Positions 7,335 to 15,953 of a stretch of 44,634 nucleotides of DNA are shown piece after piece. Below the pieces are notes generated by a model, which was not told where the DNA came from, did no database searches, and saw only the letters and a program-made list of their open reading frames with translations. This stretch comes from Moraxella bovis. Its GTDB lineage: Bacteria; Pseudomonadota; Gammaproteobacteria; Pseudomonadales; Moraxellaceae. The number at the start of each line of letters is the position of its first letter. Positions within the stretch are counted from its first letter, which is position 1. The position numbers were made by a program, and so were the translations under genes. Location: contig NZ_MUXV01000001.1 of the NCBI RefSeq assembly GCF_002014975.1, forward strand, positions 1-44,634, in the 5' to 3' direction.

Positions 7335-8891
7335 ATGAAACCTGTAATGATAGACACGACCGCCCGCCATGAAGCGATTGCCAAATCCATTTCTGACACA
7401 GGGCTGTCCCGTGATGAACTTTTGGGGGCGATAGACTTGGGGTCAAACAGTTTTCACTTGGCAATCGCTCGGCTTGACCATGGGGAGGTACGCCGTATCG
7501 CCAGCATTTCTGAAAAAGTGCAATTAGGGGCAGGGCTTGACGAAAACAACGTCCTATCTGAGGAAGCCATGGAGCGTGGCATTGATTGCCTAAAACGCTT
7601 TTTGCCCCATGTCAGCGAAATCAGCCCCGACCGCCTAAGGGTGGTGGCAACCAACGCCCTAAGAAAGGCGGTGAACGCCCAAGAATTTATCCGCCGTGCC
7701 AATGCTTTTTTGTTAAAGCCCATTGAAGTCATCGCAGGGCGTGAAGAAGCTCGCCTTATCTATCTTGGCGTGTCGCACTCTAACGCCAGTACCGACAAAC
7801 GCCTTGTGATTGACATCGGTGGGGGCAGTACCGAATTTATCATCGGACAAGGCTTTGAACCCATTGAAATGGAAAGTTTGCAAATGGGCTGTGTGTCTTT
7901 TACTCGCAAATTTTTTGCAGACGGACGTATCAGCGAGCGTGCGTTTGACGGGGCGATGACGGCAACCCAAACCGAGCTGTTAAGTATCGCCAAACGCTAC
8001 AAAAAAACAGGCTGGGACAACGCCATCGCGTCATCTGGCACAGCAAAGGCGTGTAAACTTGTGCTAGAAGAGCTTGGATTTGCCAAAGATGTCATCACGC
8101 TGGACGGCATGATAAAATTAAAAAAACACCTTATCAAACTTGGCAACATTGACAAAATCACCTTTGAAGGGGTAAAAGCTCATCGCCAAGCGGTATTCCC
8201 AGCGGGAGTGGCGGAGCTTTTGGCAATCATGCAAACGCTTGATATTAAAGACCTTTATTATTCAGACGGGGCGTTGCGTGAAGGCGTGATGTATGACATG
8301 CTGGGGCGGCTTGACAATGAAGACGTGCGAGACCGTTCGGTGTCCGCCCTTGCTGAGCGGTATTCGGTGGATTTTAAGCAGGCAGGGCGTGTCATGACGA
8401 CTTGTGGGCGACTGTTTGACATGGTCAAGGCGGATTTGGGCTTTGATGATGAAGACAGAGACTTGCTCCGCCGTGCGTCCAATTTGCATGAGATTGGGCT
8501 TGCCGTGGGTCATAGCAACTATCAGCGTCATAGTGCGTATTTGCTTGAATTTTCGGACATTGCAGGTTTTGCCCAAACGGGTCAAGCGAGCATGGCTCAG
8601 ATTGCCCTAAACCACAGACGCAAACTCAAATCCGAAAACCTAGATATTATTGAAAACTTAGGCGGTCGCAAACTTGCCTATCTGTGCCTGATTTTACGCC
8701 TTGCCGTTACCGCCAACCACTCACGCACCATAAAATCCGCCCCCATTTACCTATCCATTTTGGACAAAAACAAAGACCATTGGCAAATCACGCTGGGAGA
8801 CGGCTTGCACAAAGAGCTTATCGTTAATGAATTAAATAATGACATTGCCCAATTTGCCAAATGGGGGGTGAAATTGTCGGTGGTTGGCTAA
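7335..8891 (+). CDS. ppx: Exopolyphosphatase (Ppx/GppA family)
   Basis: This enzyme removes terminal phosphates from inorganic polyphosphate; GppA relatives hydrolyse pppGpp. The ASKHA-type phosphatase core is clear: GAIDLGSNSFH (31-41) is the phosphate-1 loop and VIDIGGGSTEF (158-168) the phosphate-2 loop. A C-terminal HD-like helical domain follows (about 320-500, with NLHEIGLAVGHSNYQRHS). The 518-residue length matches Ppx of E. coli (513). GGAAAAACGCC precedes the ATG. A membrane-protein gene starts three bases after the stop and is probably co-transcribed. No ppk gene is nearby. Ppx and GppA cannot be separated by eye; I favour Ppx on length. Confidence 0.88.
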   Translation: MKPVMIDTTARHEAIAKSISDTGLSRDELLGAIDLGSNSFHLAIARLDHGEVRRIASISEKVQLGAGLDENNVLSEEAMERGIDCLKRFLPHVSEISPDRLRVVATNALRKAVNAQEFIRRANAFLLKPIEVIAGREEARLIYLGVSHSNASTDKRLVIDIGGGSTEFIIGQGFEPIEMESLQMGCVSFTRKFFADGRISERAFDGAMTATQTELLSIAKRYKKTGWDNAIASSGTAKACKLVLEELGFAKDVITLDGMIKLKKHLIKLGNIDKITFEGVKAHRQAVFPAGVAELLAIMQTLDIKDLYYSDGALREGVMYDMLGRLDNEDVRDRSVSALAERYSVDFKQAGRVMTTCGRLFDMVKADLGFDDEDRDLLRRASNLHEIGLAVGHSNYQRHSAYLLEFSDIAGFAQTGQASMAQIALNHRRKLKSENLDIIENLGGRKLAYLCLILRLAVTANHSRTIKSAPIYLSILDKNKDHWQITLGDGLHKELIVNELNNDIAQFAKWGVKLSVVG

Positions 8892-8894
8892 TCC

Positions 8895-9575
8895 ATGACC
8901 GTATACAAGAGCAATGATGACATTTCAAGCCGTATGAGCATTCCCTTGCCGTTTGTCATCATGCGTGAGAATGCTACCAAAGAGCGATTTGCAGAGTATT
9001 ATAAAAAAGACAATCTGCATGGTTGGTTGTTTTGTGCTTTGGTGGTGATAGGACAACTGTTTGTGTTGGGTCTTTTGTTATCTTTGGGTAATTCGATACT
9101 GGATATTATTTGGTTTTGGCTTCTACTCATCGTGATGTTTGCAGTCATTTCAATGATTGACAAATACCAATATAAAAAGCAATTAAAAGTAATTAAAAAT
9201 CTACCAAAAATCACTCCTTTTATTACCATTCATCATCAAGACATGCGTGTGTATGACCCTTTTGGTGAAGAGCTTGTGGCTATGCCGATTGATAAGATAG
9301 GAAGTGTTTATATTCTGTCTAAGGGCAATCTGTCGTTTGCGATAAGTTTAAAAAAGTCATTGTGGCATGATTTTTCTTATGTAATCAGTTCCAATGAGAT
9401 GGGAGCTATTTTTTATTTTACCCATCAAAATGAAAGATACATTCCTGAAAACCTAAGAAGTTGCATTTGGATAATTGACAGTATGGTAAAAATGCTCCAA
9501 CAAGACCCAACCGCCAGCCATTTCCCTTTTGTCAAGAAAAACTACACCAATGGGCGAGCGTGGGACGACCCCTAA
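8895..9575 (+). CDS. Membrane protein of unknown function
   Basis: This 226-residue protein has two adjacent hydrophobic helices (about 43-65 and 67-88: GWLFCALVVIGQLFVLGLLL and IIWFWLLLIVMFAVISM), a short basic stretch (KYQYKKQLK), and a soluble C-terminal part of about 135 residues. This resembles the general plan of small two-helix membrane proteins with a PH-like cytoplasmic domain, but I cannot name a family. It starts three bases after the ppx stop, so it probably shares the ppx transcript. There is no obvious terminator before the accA promoter. Its codon use is A/T-richer than ppx. Confidence 0.72.
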   Translation: MTVYKSNDDISSRMSIPLPFVIMRENATKERFAEYYKKDNLHGWLFCALVVIGQLFVLGLLLSLGNSILDIIWFWLLLIVMFAVISMIDKYQYKKQLKVIKNLPKITPFITIHHQDMRVYDPFGEELVAMPIDKIGSVYILSKGNLSFAISLKKSLWHDFSYVISSNEMGAIFYFTHQNERYIPENLRSCIWIIDSMVKMLQQDPTASHFPFVKKNYTNGRAWDDP

Positions 9576-9599
9576 ACCATTTCCCAAACGCCAAAAAAT

Positions 9600-9647
9600 A
9601 TGCTAAACTATATAAGTTTACATTTGTACGAATGATAAGGAAACATT
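9600..9647 (+). promoter_or_regulatory. accA promoter and ribosome binding site
   Basis: An extended -10 element (ATGCTAAACT, near 9600-9609) matches the one before rluC. About 35 bases on, AAGGAAACATT gives a strong Shine-Dalgarno before the accA ATG at 9648. No clear -35 box is visible. Confidence 0.4.
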
Positions 9648-10454
9648 ATGAACCAACCTGTGAGCGTTTGGGAAAGTGTCAAACTTGCCCGCCATGCCGA
9701 CCGTCCGCTGTTTTTGGATTATGTCAAGACGCTATTTACTGAATTTGATGAGTTGCATGGCGACCGTGCTTTTCATGACGACCGTGCGATTTTGGGCGGT
9801 CTTGCTCGTTTTGACGGCAAGCCTGTCATGGTCATCGGTCAGCACCGTGGGCGTTCTACTCGTGAGCGGATTACCCACAATTTTGGTATGGCAAGCCCCG
9901 AAGGTTACCGCAAGGTCATTCGCCTTGTGCAGATGGCAGAACGCTTTGGCTTGCCTGTTTTGACATTCATCGACACCCCAGGGGCGTACCCCGGGGTGGG
10001 AGCAGAAGAGCGTGGGCAGGCAGAAGCCATTGCCCGTGCCATTGCGGTATTTAGCAGTCTTAACACCCCAATCATCGCTACCGTCATTGGTGAAGGCGGT
10101 TCGGGCGGAGCGTTGGCAATCGGTGTGGCGGATAAGGTCAATATGCTCCAAAATAGCATTTATTCGGTCATCAGCCCCGAAGGCTGTGCCTCTATCCTGT
10201 GGAAAACCGCAGAAAAAGCCCCTGATGCGTCCGAAGCGTTGAAACTGTCGGCAAATAATTTGCACCAGTTGGGACTCATTGACGAAGTTGTGGACGAAGG
10301 GGCTGGTGGACATATTGAGCCTGATGTGGTGATGACAAATTTAAAAAATTTGTTAAACGAGCAATTAAACGAGCTTGAAATGCTGGGCAAAAATGAGTTG
10401 CTCGCTGGGCGGTATGAGCGTCTTATGAGATTTAATTCTAAGACTTCGCTGTGA
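9648..10454 (+). CDS. accA: Acetyl-CoA carboxylase, carboxyltransferase subunit alpha
   Basis: AccA and AccD form the carboxyltransferase that moves CO2 from biotin to acetyl-CoA, giving malonyl-CoA, the first committed step of fatty acid synthesis. The 268 residues carry the crotonase-like fold motifs: [51 protein letters not shown], and [13 protein letters not shown] with [11 protein letters not shown]. It is about 50 residues shorter than E. coli AccA (319) because the N-terminal helices are reduced, a form I also know from Acinetobacter. accD is not in this window. A terminator follows directly, so it looks monocistronic. Confidence 0.96.
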   Translation: MNQPVSVWESVKLARHADRPLFLDYVKTLFTEFDELHGDRAFHDDRAILGGLARFDGKPVMVIGQHRGRSTRERITHNFGMASPEGYRKVIRLVQMAERFGLPVLTFIDTPGAYPGVGAEERGQAEAIARAIAVFSSLNTPIIATVIGEGGSGGALAIGVADKVNMLQNSIYSVISPEGCASILWKTAEKAPDASEALKLSANNLHQLGLIDEVVDEGAGGHIEPDVVMTNLKNLLNEQLNELEMLGKNELLAGRYERLMRFNSKTSL

Positions 10455-10468
10455 TTGTGATGTCAGAC

Positions 10469-10492
10469 AAACCGCCAAAAAGGGCGGTTTAT
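10469..10492 (+). terminator. Terminator of accA
   Basis: AAACCGCC, a short A-rich loop, then GGCGGTTT followed by ATTATT: a compact Rho-independent terminator 15 bases after the accA stop. Confidence 0.75.
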
Positions 10493-10506
10493 TATTGCCA
10501 AAACTA

Positions 10507-10535
10507 CCGACAATGCAGGCAAAATTTGCTATAAT
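10507..10535 (+). promoter_or_regulatory. Promoter of the UvrD-like helicase gene
   Basis: TATAAT at 10530-10535 is preceded by TTGC, making an extended -10 (TGCTATAAT). CCGACA at 10507-10512 is a weak -35 with a 17-base spacer. The helicase ATG lies at 10562. Confidence 0.6.
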
Positions 10536-10561
10536 ACCACGTTTTATCCAGACCGACCGCC

Positions 10562-12037
10562 ATGACCGCATACGCCCCTACCGATGAGCAATTATCCGCC
10601 CTAAATATGGCGATGACAGGCGATTCCTTTAAAATCGTGGCGTATGCAGGGGCAGGCAAGACCACGACACTCAAACTCATCAGCGAGAATTTGCGTGGGC
10701 GTGGGCTGTATTTGGCATTTAATAAGTCCATCGCCAGTGAAGCCCAAGGCAAATTTCCCCCCAATGTCAAATGCCAAACCTTTCACTCGCTCGCCTATCG
10801 CCATGTGCCGCGGGGCATTACCGCCAAAGTGAGTCTGCCACGGCTGACCCCTGCTAGACTGGCAACGGAGCTTGGCTTGAGTGCCATCGAAGTGGAGCGA
10901 AGTTTTGACGGGGTTAAAAAATCCGTGGTGCTGACCCCTGCCAAACTTGCTAATATCATAAGCGAAGCCATCATCACGTTTTGTAAGACGTCATCTGCCT
11001 ATCCTGCCCCACGCCACATCACGCCCCCGTCTTGGCTGTCGGATGCTGACAAGGTGCGATTGCAAGAGCTACTCTATCCTGCCTTTGAATATCGCTGGCT
11101 GTCGTCCATCGACCCCCGCCATCAAGCAGGGATAGGGCATGATGTCTATCTAAAACTGTGGACGCTCTCAAATCCCATCATTCCTGCCGACTTCATCCTG
11201 TTTGACGAAGCCCAAGATGCCGACCCGCTCATGATGGGGGCGTTATTACAACAAAATAAGCAGACCATTTATGTCGGGGATGCTCATCAGCAGATTTATG
11301 AATGGCGGGGAGCGACCAACGCCATGAAACGCTTGCCGTATCCTGCCACGCTACTTACGCAGTCGTTTCGCTTTGGCGATGAGATTGCCAAAGTTGCCAA
11401 TATTTTTTTAAAGGCATTACAAGAAGAAATCCCTCTAAAAGGCAACCCTGCCAAACATTCGATGACCGCACGCCTGCTGGCAAATGGGCAAAAAGATGCC
11501 ATCCTTTGTCGCACCAACGCCAACGCCATGGCTCGTCTGTTGGCAGGGCAAAAGATGGGGCATAAAGTCGCCTTGCAAGCCGACAGTGCAAGAATACTGC
11601 GATTTTGCCAAGGGGCAGACAGCTTAAAACATGGCAAATCCGCCTATGGCACGCCCGAGCTTGCCTTTTTTAGTCATTGGGGCGAAGTCCAAGAGTTTAG
11701 CGAGACAGGCGAAGGCAGTGACCTAAAAACTTGGGTGCGACTTATCGAAGAGCATGGCACCAAGACCATCACATCCGCCATCAATAACCTAACCACGCAT
11801 TCACACGCTGACTATGTCGTCTCTACCGCCCACAAATCCAAGGGGTTAGAATGGGGCAGGGTGCAGATAGATGATGACTTTTTGTACGATGTCAATCGCC
11901 AAACCGTCAAAATCAGCCCCGAAGAGCTACGCCTGCTCTATGTCGCCTGCACTCGGGGCAAGGACGTGCTGGACGTGGACGGCATTAAGGAGCTGTTGGC
12001 AGGACTGGTCAGTGGTAAGAAATTGGTGTATGGGTAG
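10562..12037 (+). CDS. UvrD/Rep-like superfamily 1A DNA helicase (orphan)
   Basis: This is an ATP-dependent DNA helicase of superfamily 1A. All the core motifs are present in order: Walker A AYAGAGKTT (27-35), motif Ia region LAFNKSIASEA, motif II FDEAQDA (214-220), motif III VGDAHQQIYEWRGA (238-251), motif IV LTQSFRFG, motif V VSTAHKSKGLEW, and motif VI LLYVACTRGKD. At 491 residues it is much smaller than UvrD or Rep (about 700), so the 2B subdomain is reduced and no nuclease domain is present. It looks more like the FBH1/phage-type small helicases. It has its own promoter and a separate terminator before it. The substrate and pathway are not shown by the context; roles in fork repair or in limiting RecA are family-based guesses. 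Confidence 0.85.
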   Translation: MTAYAPTDEQLSALNMAMTGDSFKIVAYAGAGKTTTLKLISENLRGRGLYLAFNKSIASEAQGKFPPNVKCQTFHSLAYRHVPRGITAKVSLPRLTPARLATELGLSAIEVERSFDGVKKSVVLTPAKLANIISEAIITFCKTSSAYPAPRHITPPSWLSDADKVRLQELLYPAFEYRWLSSIDPRHQAGIGHDVYLKLWTLSNPIIPADFILFDEAQDADPLMMGALLQQNKQTIYVGDAHQQIYEWRGATNAMKRLPYPATLLTQSFRFGDEIAKVANIFLKALQEEIPLKGNPAKHSMTARLLANGQKDAILCRTNANAMARLLAGQKMGHKVALQADSARILRFCQGADSLKHGKSAYGTPELAFFSHWGEVQEFSETGEGSDLKTWVRLIEEHGTKTITSAINNLTTHSHADYVVSTAHKSKGLEWGRVQIDDDFLYDVNRQTVKISPEELRLLYVACTRGKDVLDVDGIKELLAGLVSGKKLVYG

Positions 12038-12069
12038 GGTAATGGGTGTAGTGATTTAAATTGGGGATG

Positions 12070-12141
12070 GCATGGGGCGATTTGTTACATCCATTTTAAA
12101 AAGGGACGTGTAAAAAAGAGCATGTATGCCACGCCCCATGC
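12070..12141. repeat. Inverted repeat between convergent genes
   Basis: GCATGGGGCG (12070-12079) and CGCCCCATGC (12132-12141) are perfect 10-base inverted copies 52 bases apart. The match extends imperfectly outward as ATGGCATGGGGCG against its complement. It lies between the convergent helicase and SCP2-domain genes. It may terminate or be a decayed small repeat; I cannot tell. Confidence 0.4.
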
Positions 12142-12165
12142 ATTATGCGTTTGATGAATGAGATG

Positions 12166-12687
12166 TTATTTACCAGACTTGCCAAAATTTTTACCAAACG
12201 TCTTATTGGTAAAATCAACCGCTTTATTTATATAAGGACGAGCCTGCTCAAAATACGGCTTGGCTTGTTTGACATAATCAGCATAAGGTTCAGGCAAGCT
12301 CGCCCCCTGCTTGGCAACACCTGCAAACCACAGCACGAGCTTATAATCGCCCGAGATGACCACATCGCCATCTTGGATGGCACTCATAAAACTGGTGATG
12401 TCGCCTTTGGCAAGCAGTCGCACGCCCGTCATGGAGTCTTTAAAGTCAATGGTCAAATCAGCATGTCTGGCAGTCCCCAACGCCTGCCCAAAATGCCCAT
12501 CAACAAAGCGGTAGTAGCGTGCCACGTCATCGCCACTTTTAAATTGAATGGCAAGCTCTTTGTCTTTGATAAGGTTGTGATAAGTCTCGTTATCGCCCTT
12601 GGATAGGGCTGACAGTCGCAGTCCTAAGCCGTACAGCAGGGCATCCAAAGGGTCGGTTTTTACGTCGATGATGGGTAAAGTTGGCAT
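12166..12687 (-). CDS. SCP2 sterol-carrier-domain protein
   Basis: The 173-residue protein matches the SCP2 (sterol carrier protein 2) lipid-binding fold: KELAIQFKSGDDVARYYRFVDG, then HADLTIDFKDSMTGVRLLAKGD, then ISGDYKLVLWFAG. Bacterial SCP2 proteins include UbiJ and UbiT, lipid-binding helpers of ubiquinone synthesis, but this one is not near ubiE/ubiB and its N-terminus differs from both, so I do not assign a symbol. The C-terminal tail (about 130-173) is Lys- and Phe-rich and probably helical. GAGAACATC precedes the ATG. It lies 84 bases after serB on the same strand and may be co-transcribed with it. Confidence 0.8.
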   Translation of the reverse strand: MPTLPIIDVKTDPLDALLYGLGLRLSALSKGDNETYHNLIKDKELAIQFKSGDDVARYYRFVDGHFGQALGTARHADLTIDFKDSMTGVRLLAKGDITSFMSAIQDGDVVISGDYKLVLWFAGVAKQGASLPEPYADYVKQAKPYFEQARPYINKAVDFTNKTFGKNFGKSGK

Positions 12688-12771
12688 GATGTTCTCAAAA
12701 TGGCAAAATAAAAAATAATACTCTAACGCAAATCCGAGCGTTTAAAAGTGTTTTTTGGTAACTTGGATTTA

Positions 12772-13977
12772 TCAGTGCTTATCAAAGCGATGACCCATGG
12801 CGTACAGCACGCCTTCTAGTCCTGTGATATTGACCGAAGTGTCAGCTTTAACACGCACGATGGGCTTGGCTTTATAAGCAACACCAATGTCGCTAATCGC
12901 CATCATGGGCAAGTCGTTTGCCCCATCGCCCACGCACACCACTTCTTCCATGTCTATCGCCATCTTATCAGCGACATGAGCGACGATGCGGGCTTTGGCT
13001 TTGCCGTCAATGATATCAGACCCAACCCCGCCTGTCAGCTTACCGCCTGTTGCCAGTAGGGGATTGGCATGATATTCATCCATGCCCAACGTCTCGGCAA
13101 CATATTTGGCAAACGGGGTAAAGCCCCCTGATATCAGCACCGTGCGACAGCCTTTGCTTTTTAGGGCTTTGATGGTGGCAAATGCTCCCTCTGAGAAGCT
13201 GATGTGGTCTTTGATAATCTCATCAACCACCGAGACATCCACACCCTCTAAGAGTGCCACACGTTTGGCAAAACTTTCATTAAAATCTATCTCACCACGC
13301 ATGGCAGATTCGGTAATTTCTGCAACCTTGTCCGCCACACCGGCAATGCGTGCCAACTCAACGATAACCTCTTGATGAATGAGCGTTGAATCCATGTCAA
13401 AACAAACAAGTTTATGACGGCGAAGCATTTGGGCGATGGATAGGATATGAACGTCAATATAGCCTTTTTTGAGTTGTGCCATCTGCTCGGGGGTAAGTTC
13501 GGATACTTGCCCTGTCTCATCAACTTGAAATTGATAGTTGGGCTTGGGCTTTAAGGTTTTTCTTAGATAAGCGGTCAGCTGTTCATCGATGATGTGGGCG
13601 ACCGCCTCACGCTTGTCGGCATTCATCTCTTTGTGGTCGGTTGGGATGAGTAGATAACGATATACCGCCACGTCAGAGAGATGCTCATGAGTGCCAATCA
13701 GATGTGCATTAGCAACCGCCATCTCATCATCAGCGACCACCACAGCTTGCCAGCCCCTTTGCTCACTGCTCCATGTTTGCACCACGTCATCCATCTGCCG
13801 ACCACTGTCTGTCAGTTTATCAACTGCTGTCTTTGCTACCACCACAATAATGGCAAAAACGGGCAACTGTTTTAGAGCTTGAATACTGCCTGTTGTACCC
13901 TCAGGCAAAAGATGTGCCACACGGTCAATGGCATTTTGCCATGCCTTAGAATCTTTGGGAAGTGCATAAGTATTCAT
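12772..13977 (-). CDS. serB: Phosphoserine phosphatase
   Basis: SerB hydrolyses O-phosphoserine to serine, the last step of serine synthesis. The HAD phosphatase core lies at about 188-395: nucleophile motif FDMDSTLI (193-200), motif II SGGFTPF (283-289), and motif III GDGANDLPMM (350-359). The N-terminal 180 residues form an ACT-like regulatory region, as in the long (about 400-residue) SerB of Pseudomonas and Acinetobacter; E. coli SerB is 322. It is divergent from an Smp/YtjB-like membrane gene, the same neighbour that serB has in E. coli. Confidence 0.96.
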   Translation of the reverse strand: MNTYALPKDSKAWQNAIDRVAHLLPEGTTGSIQALKQLPVFAIIVVVAKTAVDKLTDSGRQMDDVVQTWSSEQRGWQAVVVADDEMAVANAHLIGTHEHLSDVAVYRYLLIPTDHKEMNADKREAVAHIIDEQLTAYLRKTLKPKPNYQFQVDETGQVSELTPEQMAQLKKGYIDVHILSIAQMLRRHKLVCFDMDSTLIHQEVIVELARIAGVADKVAEITESAMRGEIDFNESFAKRVALLEGVDVSVVDEIIKDHISFSEGAFATIKALKSKGCRTVLISGGFTPFAKYVAETLGMDEYHANPLLATGGKLTGGVGSDIIDGKAKARIVAHVADKMAIDMEEVVCVGDGANDLPMMAISDIGVAYKAKPIVRVKADTSVNITGLEGVLYAMGHRFDKH

Positions 13978-14188
13978 CGTTAGTACTCGTTATTGTTGAT
14001 GTTGCGTTTTATTGTAACATTTTTAGCTGGGCAATGAAAAGTTAAAATTGGCATGGACATGAATTATTGAAATTTTATAACAACTTGGTCAATATTATGT
14101 AAAAATTTTATCCAAATCATGCCAGTATGAGTTTAAGTGCTTAAAATTTCACAAAAAAAATGATAAAATCTATACCCTATTTGTCCAC
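13978..14188. promoter_or_regulatory. Divergent serB / Smp-like promoter region
   Basis: This is a 211-base A/T-rich gap between divergent starts. On the plus strand TGATAAAAT near 14161-14169 resembles an extended -10 for the Smp-like gene. The serB side has no box that I would name with confidence. Confidence 0.35.
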
Positions 14189-15457
14189 ATGCCCAATGAA
14201 CGATTCATCATGACCTATCCTGCCCCTCGTCATGGCTTATTTGCTGTTTTTATTTTGGTAAGCCTAACCCTAAATTTGCTGTTTTTTGTCATCAGTGCCG
14301 AGCGACAGCAAAAAGAGCGTTATGAGCGTAGCATACAGGCAGAAGCGGTGGCGATTGCCGAAGAGCTGTCCGCACCGCTTAGCATTAACGACCGCATCAG
14401 CATGAGCGTGGTGGCAAATCGCTACATTCGGGGCGATGACGTGGCATTTGTGGGGGTGTATGATGTTAATGACAATCTGCTCGTGCCTGTGGGCAAAGAG
14501 ACAAATGGGCATGCGGTCAAAGAAGTGGTGACAGGCAGTCAAAGCGTGTTGGGCTATGTGACGGTGCAGACGCATGAGATTAATCGAGCCAAGATTATCT
14601 CTGATAACTGGATGTATCTGGTGGGCGTGGCGTTTTTACATGCACTGCTATTGCTTATTTATGGCTATGTGGCACGCCCGACCGACGCCATTTGCACAGA
14701 GATTTCCCATGACGTGCGTAACCGCCTGCTTGCTAAGGGACTGCTGTATGATGTCAATCAAAAGAACCACGCCCACAGCAGTGGCGACCCCATCGGCACT
14801 CAAACAGGCTCATCTAGTACACATCACGCCAAGTATGATACGCCCCCCGCCCAATCTGAACCGTCACATCAAACACAAAGCGAGCATACCTATGTCATCC
14901 AAGCCCGCTTTGACGACCCCAACGACCTGCTTGCCACGGTGAGCAATCAGACCAAAAACGTCTATTTTTCACTGTGCCATCAGCTACTGAGTAAGGCGAC
15001 CACAGAACTGCTTGCCCTGCCGGTGTTTCATGGGGTCAGCGTCGAGAGTATCTCGCCCTTTGATGACCAAGGCTGTCGTATCGTCCTGTCAGGCAAAGAC
15101 AAATACAGCAAATCTGCCCTAGCATCCATCCTGCTGGCACGACTGGCACTCATGCTCAATCAAACCATCTATGACAAGCACCGTGAACTCAAACGCTTTG
15201 CCCTACCCATACGTACTTATGTCAGTGACGTCGCCCGTCAAGATGAAGTGGTGAGCGTGGGCATAAAACACCGCAAAACACCACTGGTGCTGATGCCAAA
15301 TCGTGTCATCACGGATTTATCGTCTCACGGTAATTTTCTAAAACTTGCCGACCCGATTAGTGTCGCCGAGCGTGAATGCCGTCATCTAAGACACGTGAGC
15401 GTCTCCCATGCCGAGACATTGGAGCGAGTGCGAGACAAGGTATTGCTGTCTGGCTGA
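14189..15457 (+). CDS. Smp/YtjB (AhpA)-like membrane protein with long C-terminal extension
   Basis: The first 160 residues have the Smp/YtjB plan: a transmembrane helix near the N-terminus (LFAVFILVSLTLNLLFFVIS), a periplasmic domain of about 110 residues with DVAFVGVYDVNDNLLVPVG, and a second helix (WMYLVGVAFLHALLLLIYGY). This fits the position beside serB, where E. coli also has the gene. E. coli Smp stops soon after the second helix (214 residues), but this protein continues to 422 with a Ser/His/Gln-rich linker (about 185-235) and a soluble cytoplasmic domain that I do not recognise. The start is uncertain: ATG at 14189 or at 14210 (MTYPAPRHGLF), neither with a clear ribosome site. The function of the family is poorly defined. 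Confidence 0.65.
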   Translation: MPNERFIMTYPAPRHGLFAVFILVSLTLNLLFFVISAERQQKERYERSIQAEAVAIAEELSAPLSINDRISMSVVANRYIRGDDVAFVGVYDVNDNLLVPVGKETNGHAVKEVVTGSQSVLGYVTVQTHEINRAKIISDNWMYLVGVAFLHALLLLIYGYVARPTDAICTEISHDVRNRLLAKGLLYDVNQKNHAHSSGDPIGTQTGSSSTHHAKYDTPPAQSEPSHQTQSEHTYVIQARFDDPNDLLATVSNQTKNVYFSLCHQLLSKATTELLALPVFHGVSVESISPFDDQGCRIVLSGKDKYSKSALASILLARLALMLNQTIYDKHRELKRFALPIRTYVSDVARQDEVVSVGIKHRKTPLVLMPNRVITDLSSHGNFLKLADPISVAERECRHLRHVSVSHAETLERVRDKVLLSG

Positions 15458-15500
15458 TGGATAAAAATGGGGAATGGTGGTAATATTTTTAAAAATTTAC

Positions 15501-15529
15501 TTGACAAAAGATGATTTTACCTTTATAAG
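15501..15529 (+). promoter_or_regulatory. Sigma-70 promoter of the PA3496-like gene
   Basis: TTGACA (15501-15506) and TATAAG (15524-15529) with a 17-base spacer, a near-consensus sigma-70 promoter. The leader is about 100 bases and ends with AAAAGGAGTTATC before the ATG at 15640, one of the best ribosome sites in the window, so the small gene should be well expressed. Confidence 0.7.
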
Positions 15530-15639
15530 GATTTTGAAATTGGGTCAGTTTGTTTTTGCCAAATTGATTTAAAAATAAAAACAAATTTATCCATATTGCC
15601 CATTATTTACCCCAACCCATTTATCCAAAAGGAGTTATC

Positions 15640-15855
15640 ATGAGCGGTCTTGATGATGATTTTGATGATGATAATTTTGAAGAAGATGCCGATGCCCAAC
15701 TGGCAGACGACACCAAAGCCAAACCCTTAGAAAAACGCCTTAAAATCGACGCCATGCTCGAAGAGCAACGCCTAAATAAACTCATGCGTGCCTTAGAAGA
15801 TGACGATGATTTTGCCGAATTTGATGATTTGGACGATGATGATTTTGATGCCTAA
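15640..15855 (+). CDS. Small acidic protein, PA3496-like
   Basis: This 71-residue protein has acidic ends (DDDFDDDNFEEDAD and DDDDFAEFDDLDDDDFDA) around a basic helical core, KRLKIDAMLEEQRLNKLMRAL. The core resembles the RxxIxxxLEERRLKK segment of the PA3496 family of small proteins linked to envelope integrity; I assign this from memory of the family pattern. The strong promoter and ribosome site argue that it is a real, well-expressed gene. It may be co-transcribed with the UPF0149 gene 98 bases on. Confidence 0.65.
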   Translation: MSGLDDDFDDDNFEEDADAQLADDTKAKPLEKRLKIDAMLEEQRLNKLMRALEDDDDFAEFDDLDDDDFDA

Positions 15856-15953
15856 ACTTGCCTTAGGCTAAGTTTGGTGTTGTCATTTGCCTGTCATCTA
15901 ATTATACCACTTTTAGCCATGCTATTTTAATCCCAAACCCTAAGAGTACACCC

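Noticed and set aside
10562..12037. Helicase as part of a defence system
   Set aside because: No neighbouring nuclease, effector or methyltransferase gene; it has its own promoter between accA and an SCP2-domain gene.
15640..15855. Acidic repeats as a possible simple repeat rather than a gene
   Set aside because: A strong promoter, an ideal ribosome site and a structured basic core argue for a real small protein.
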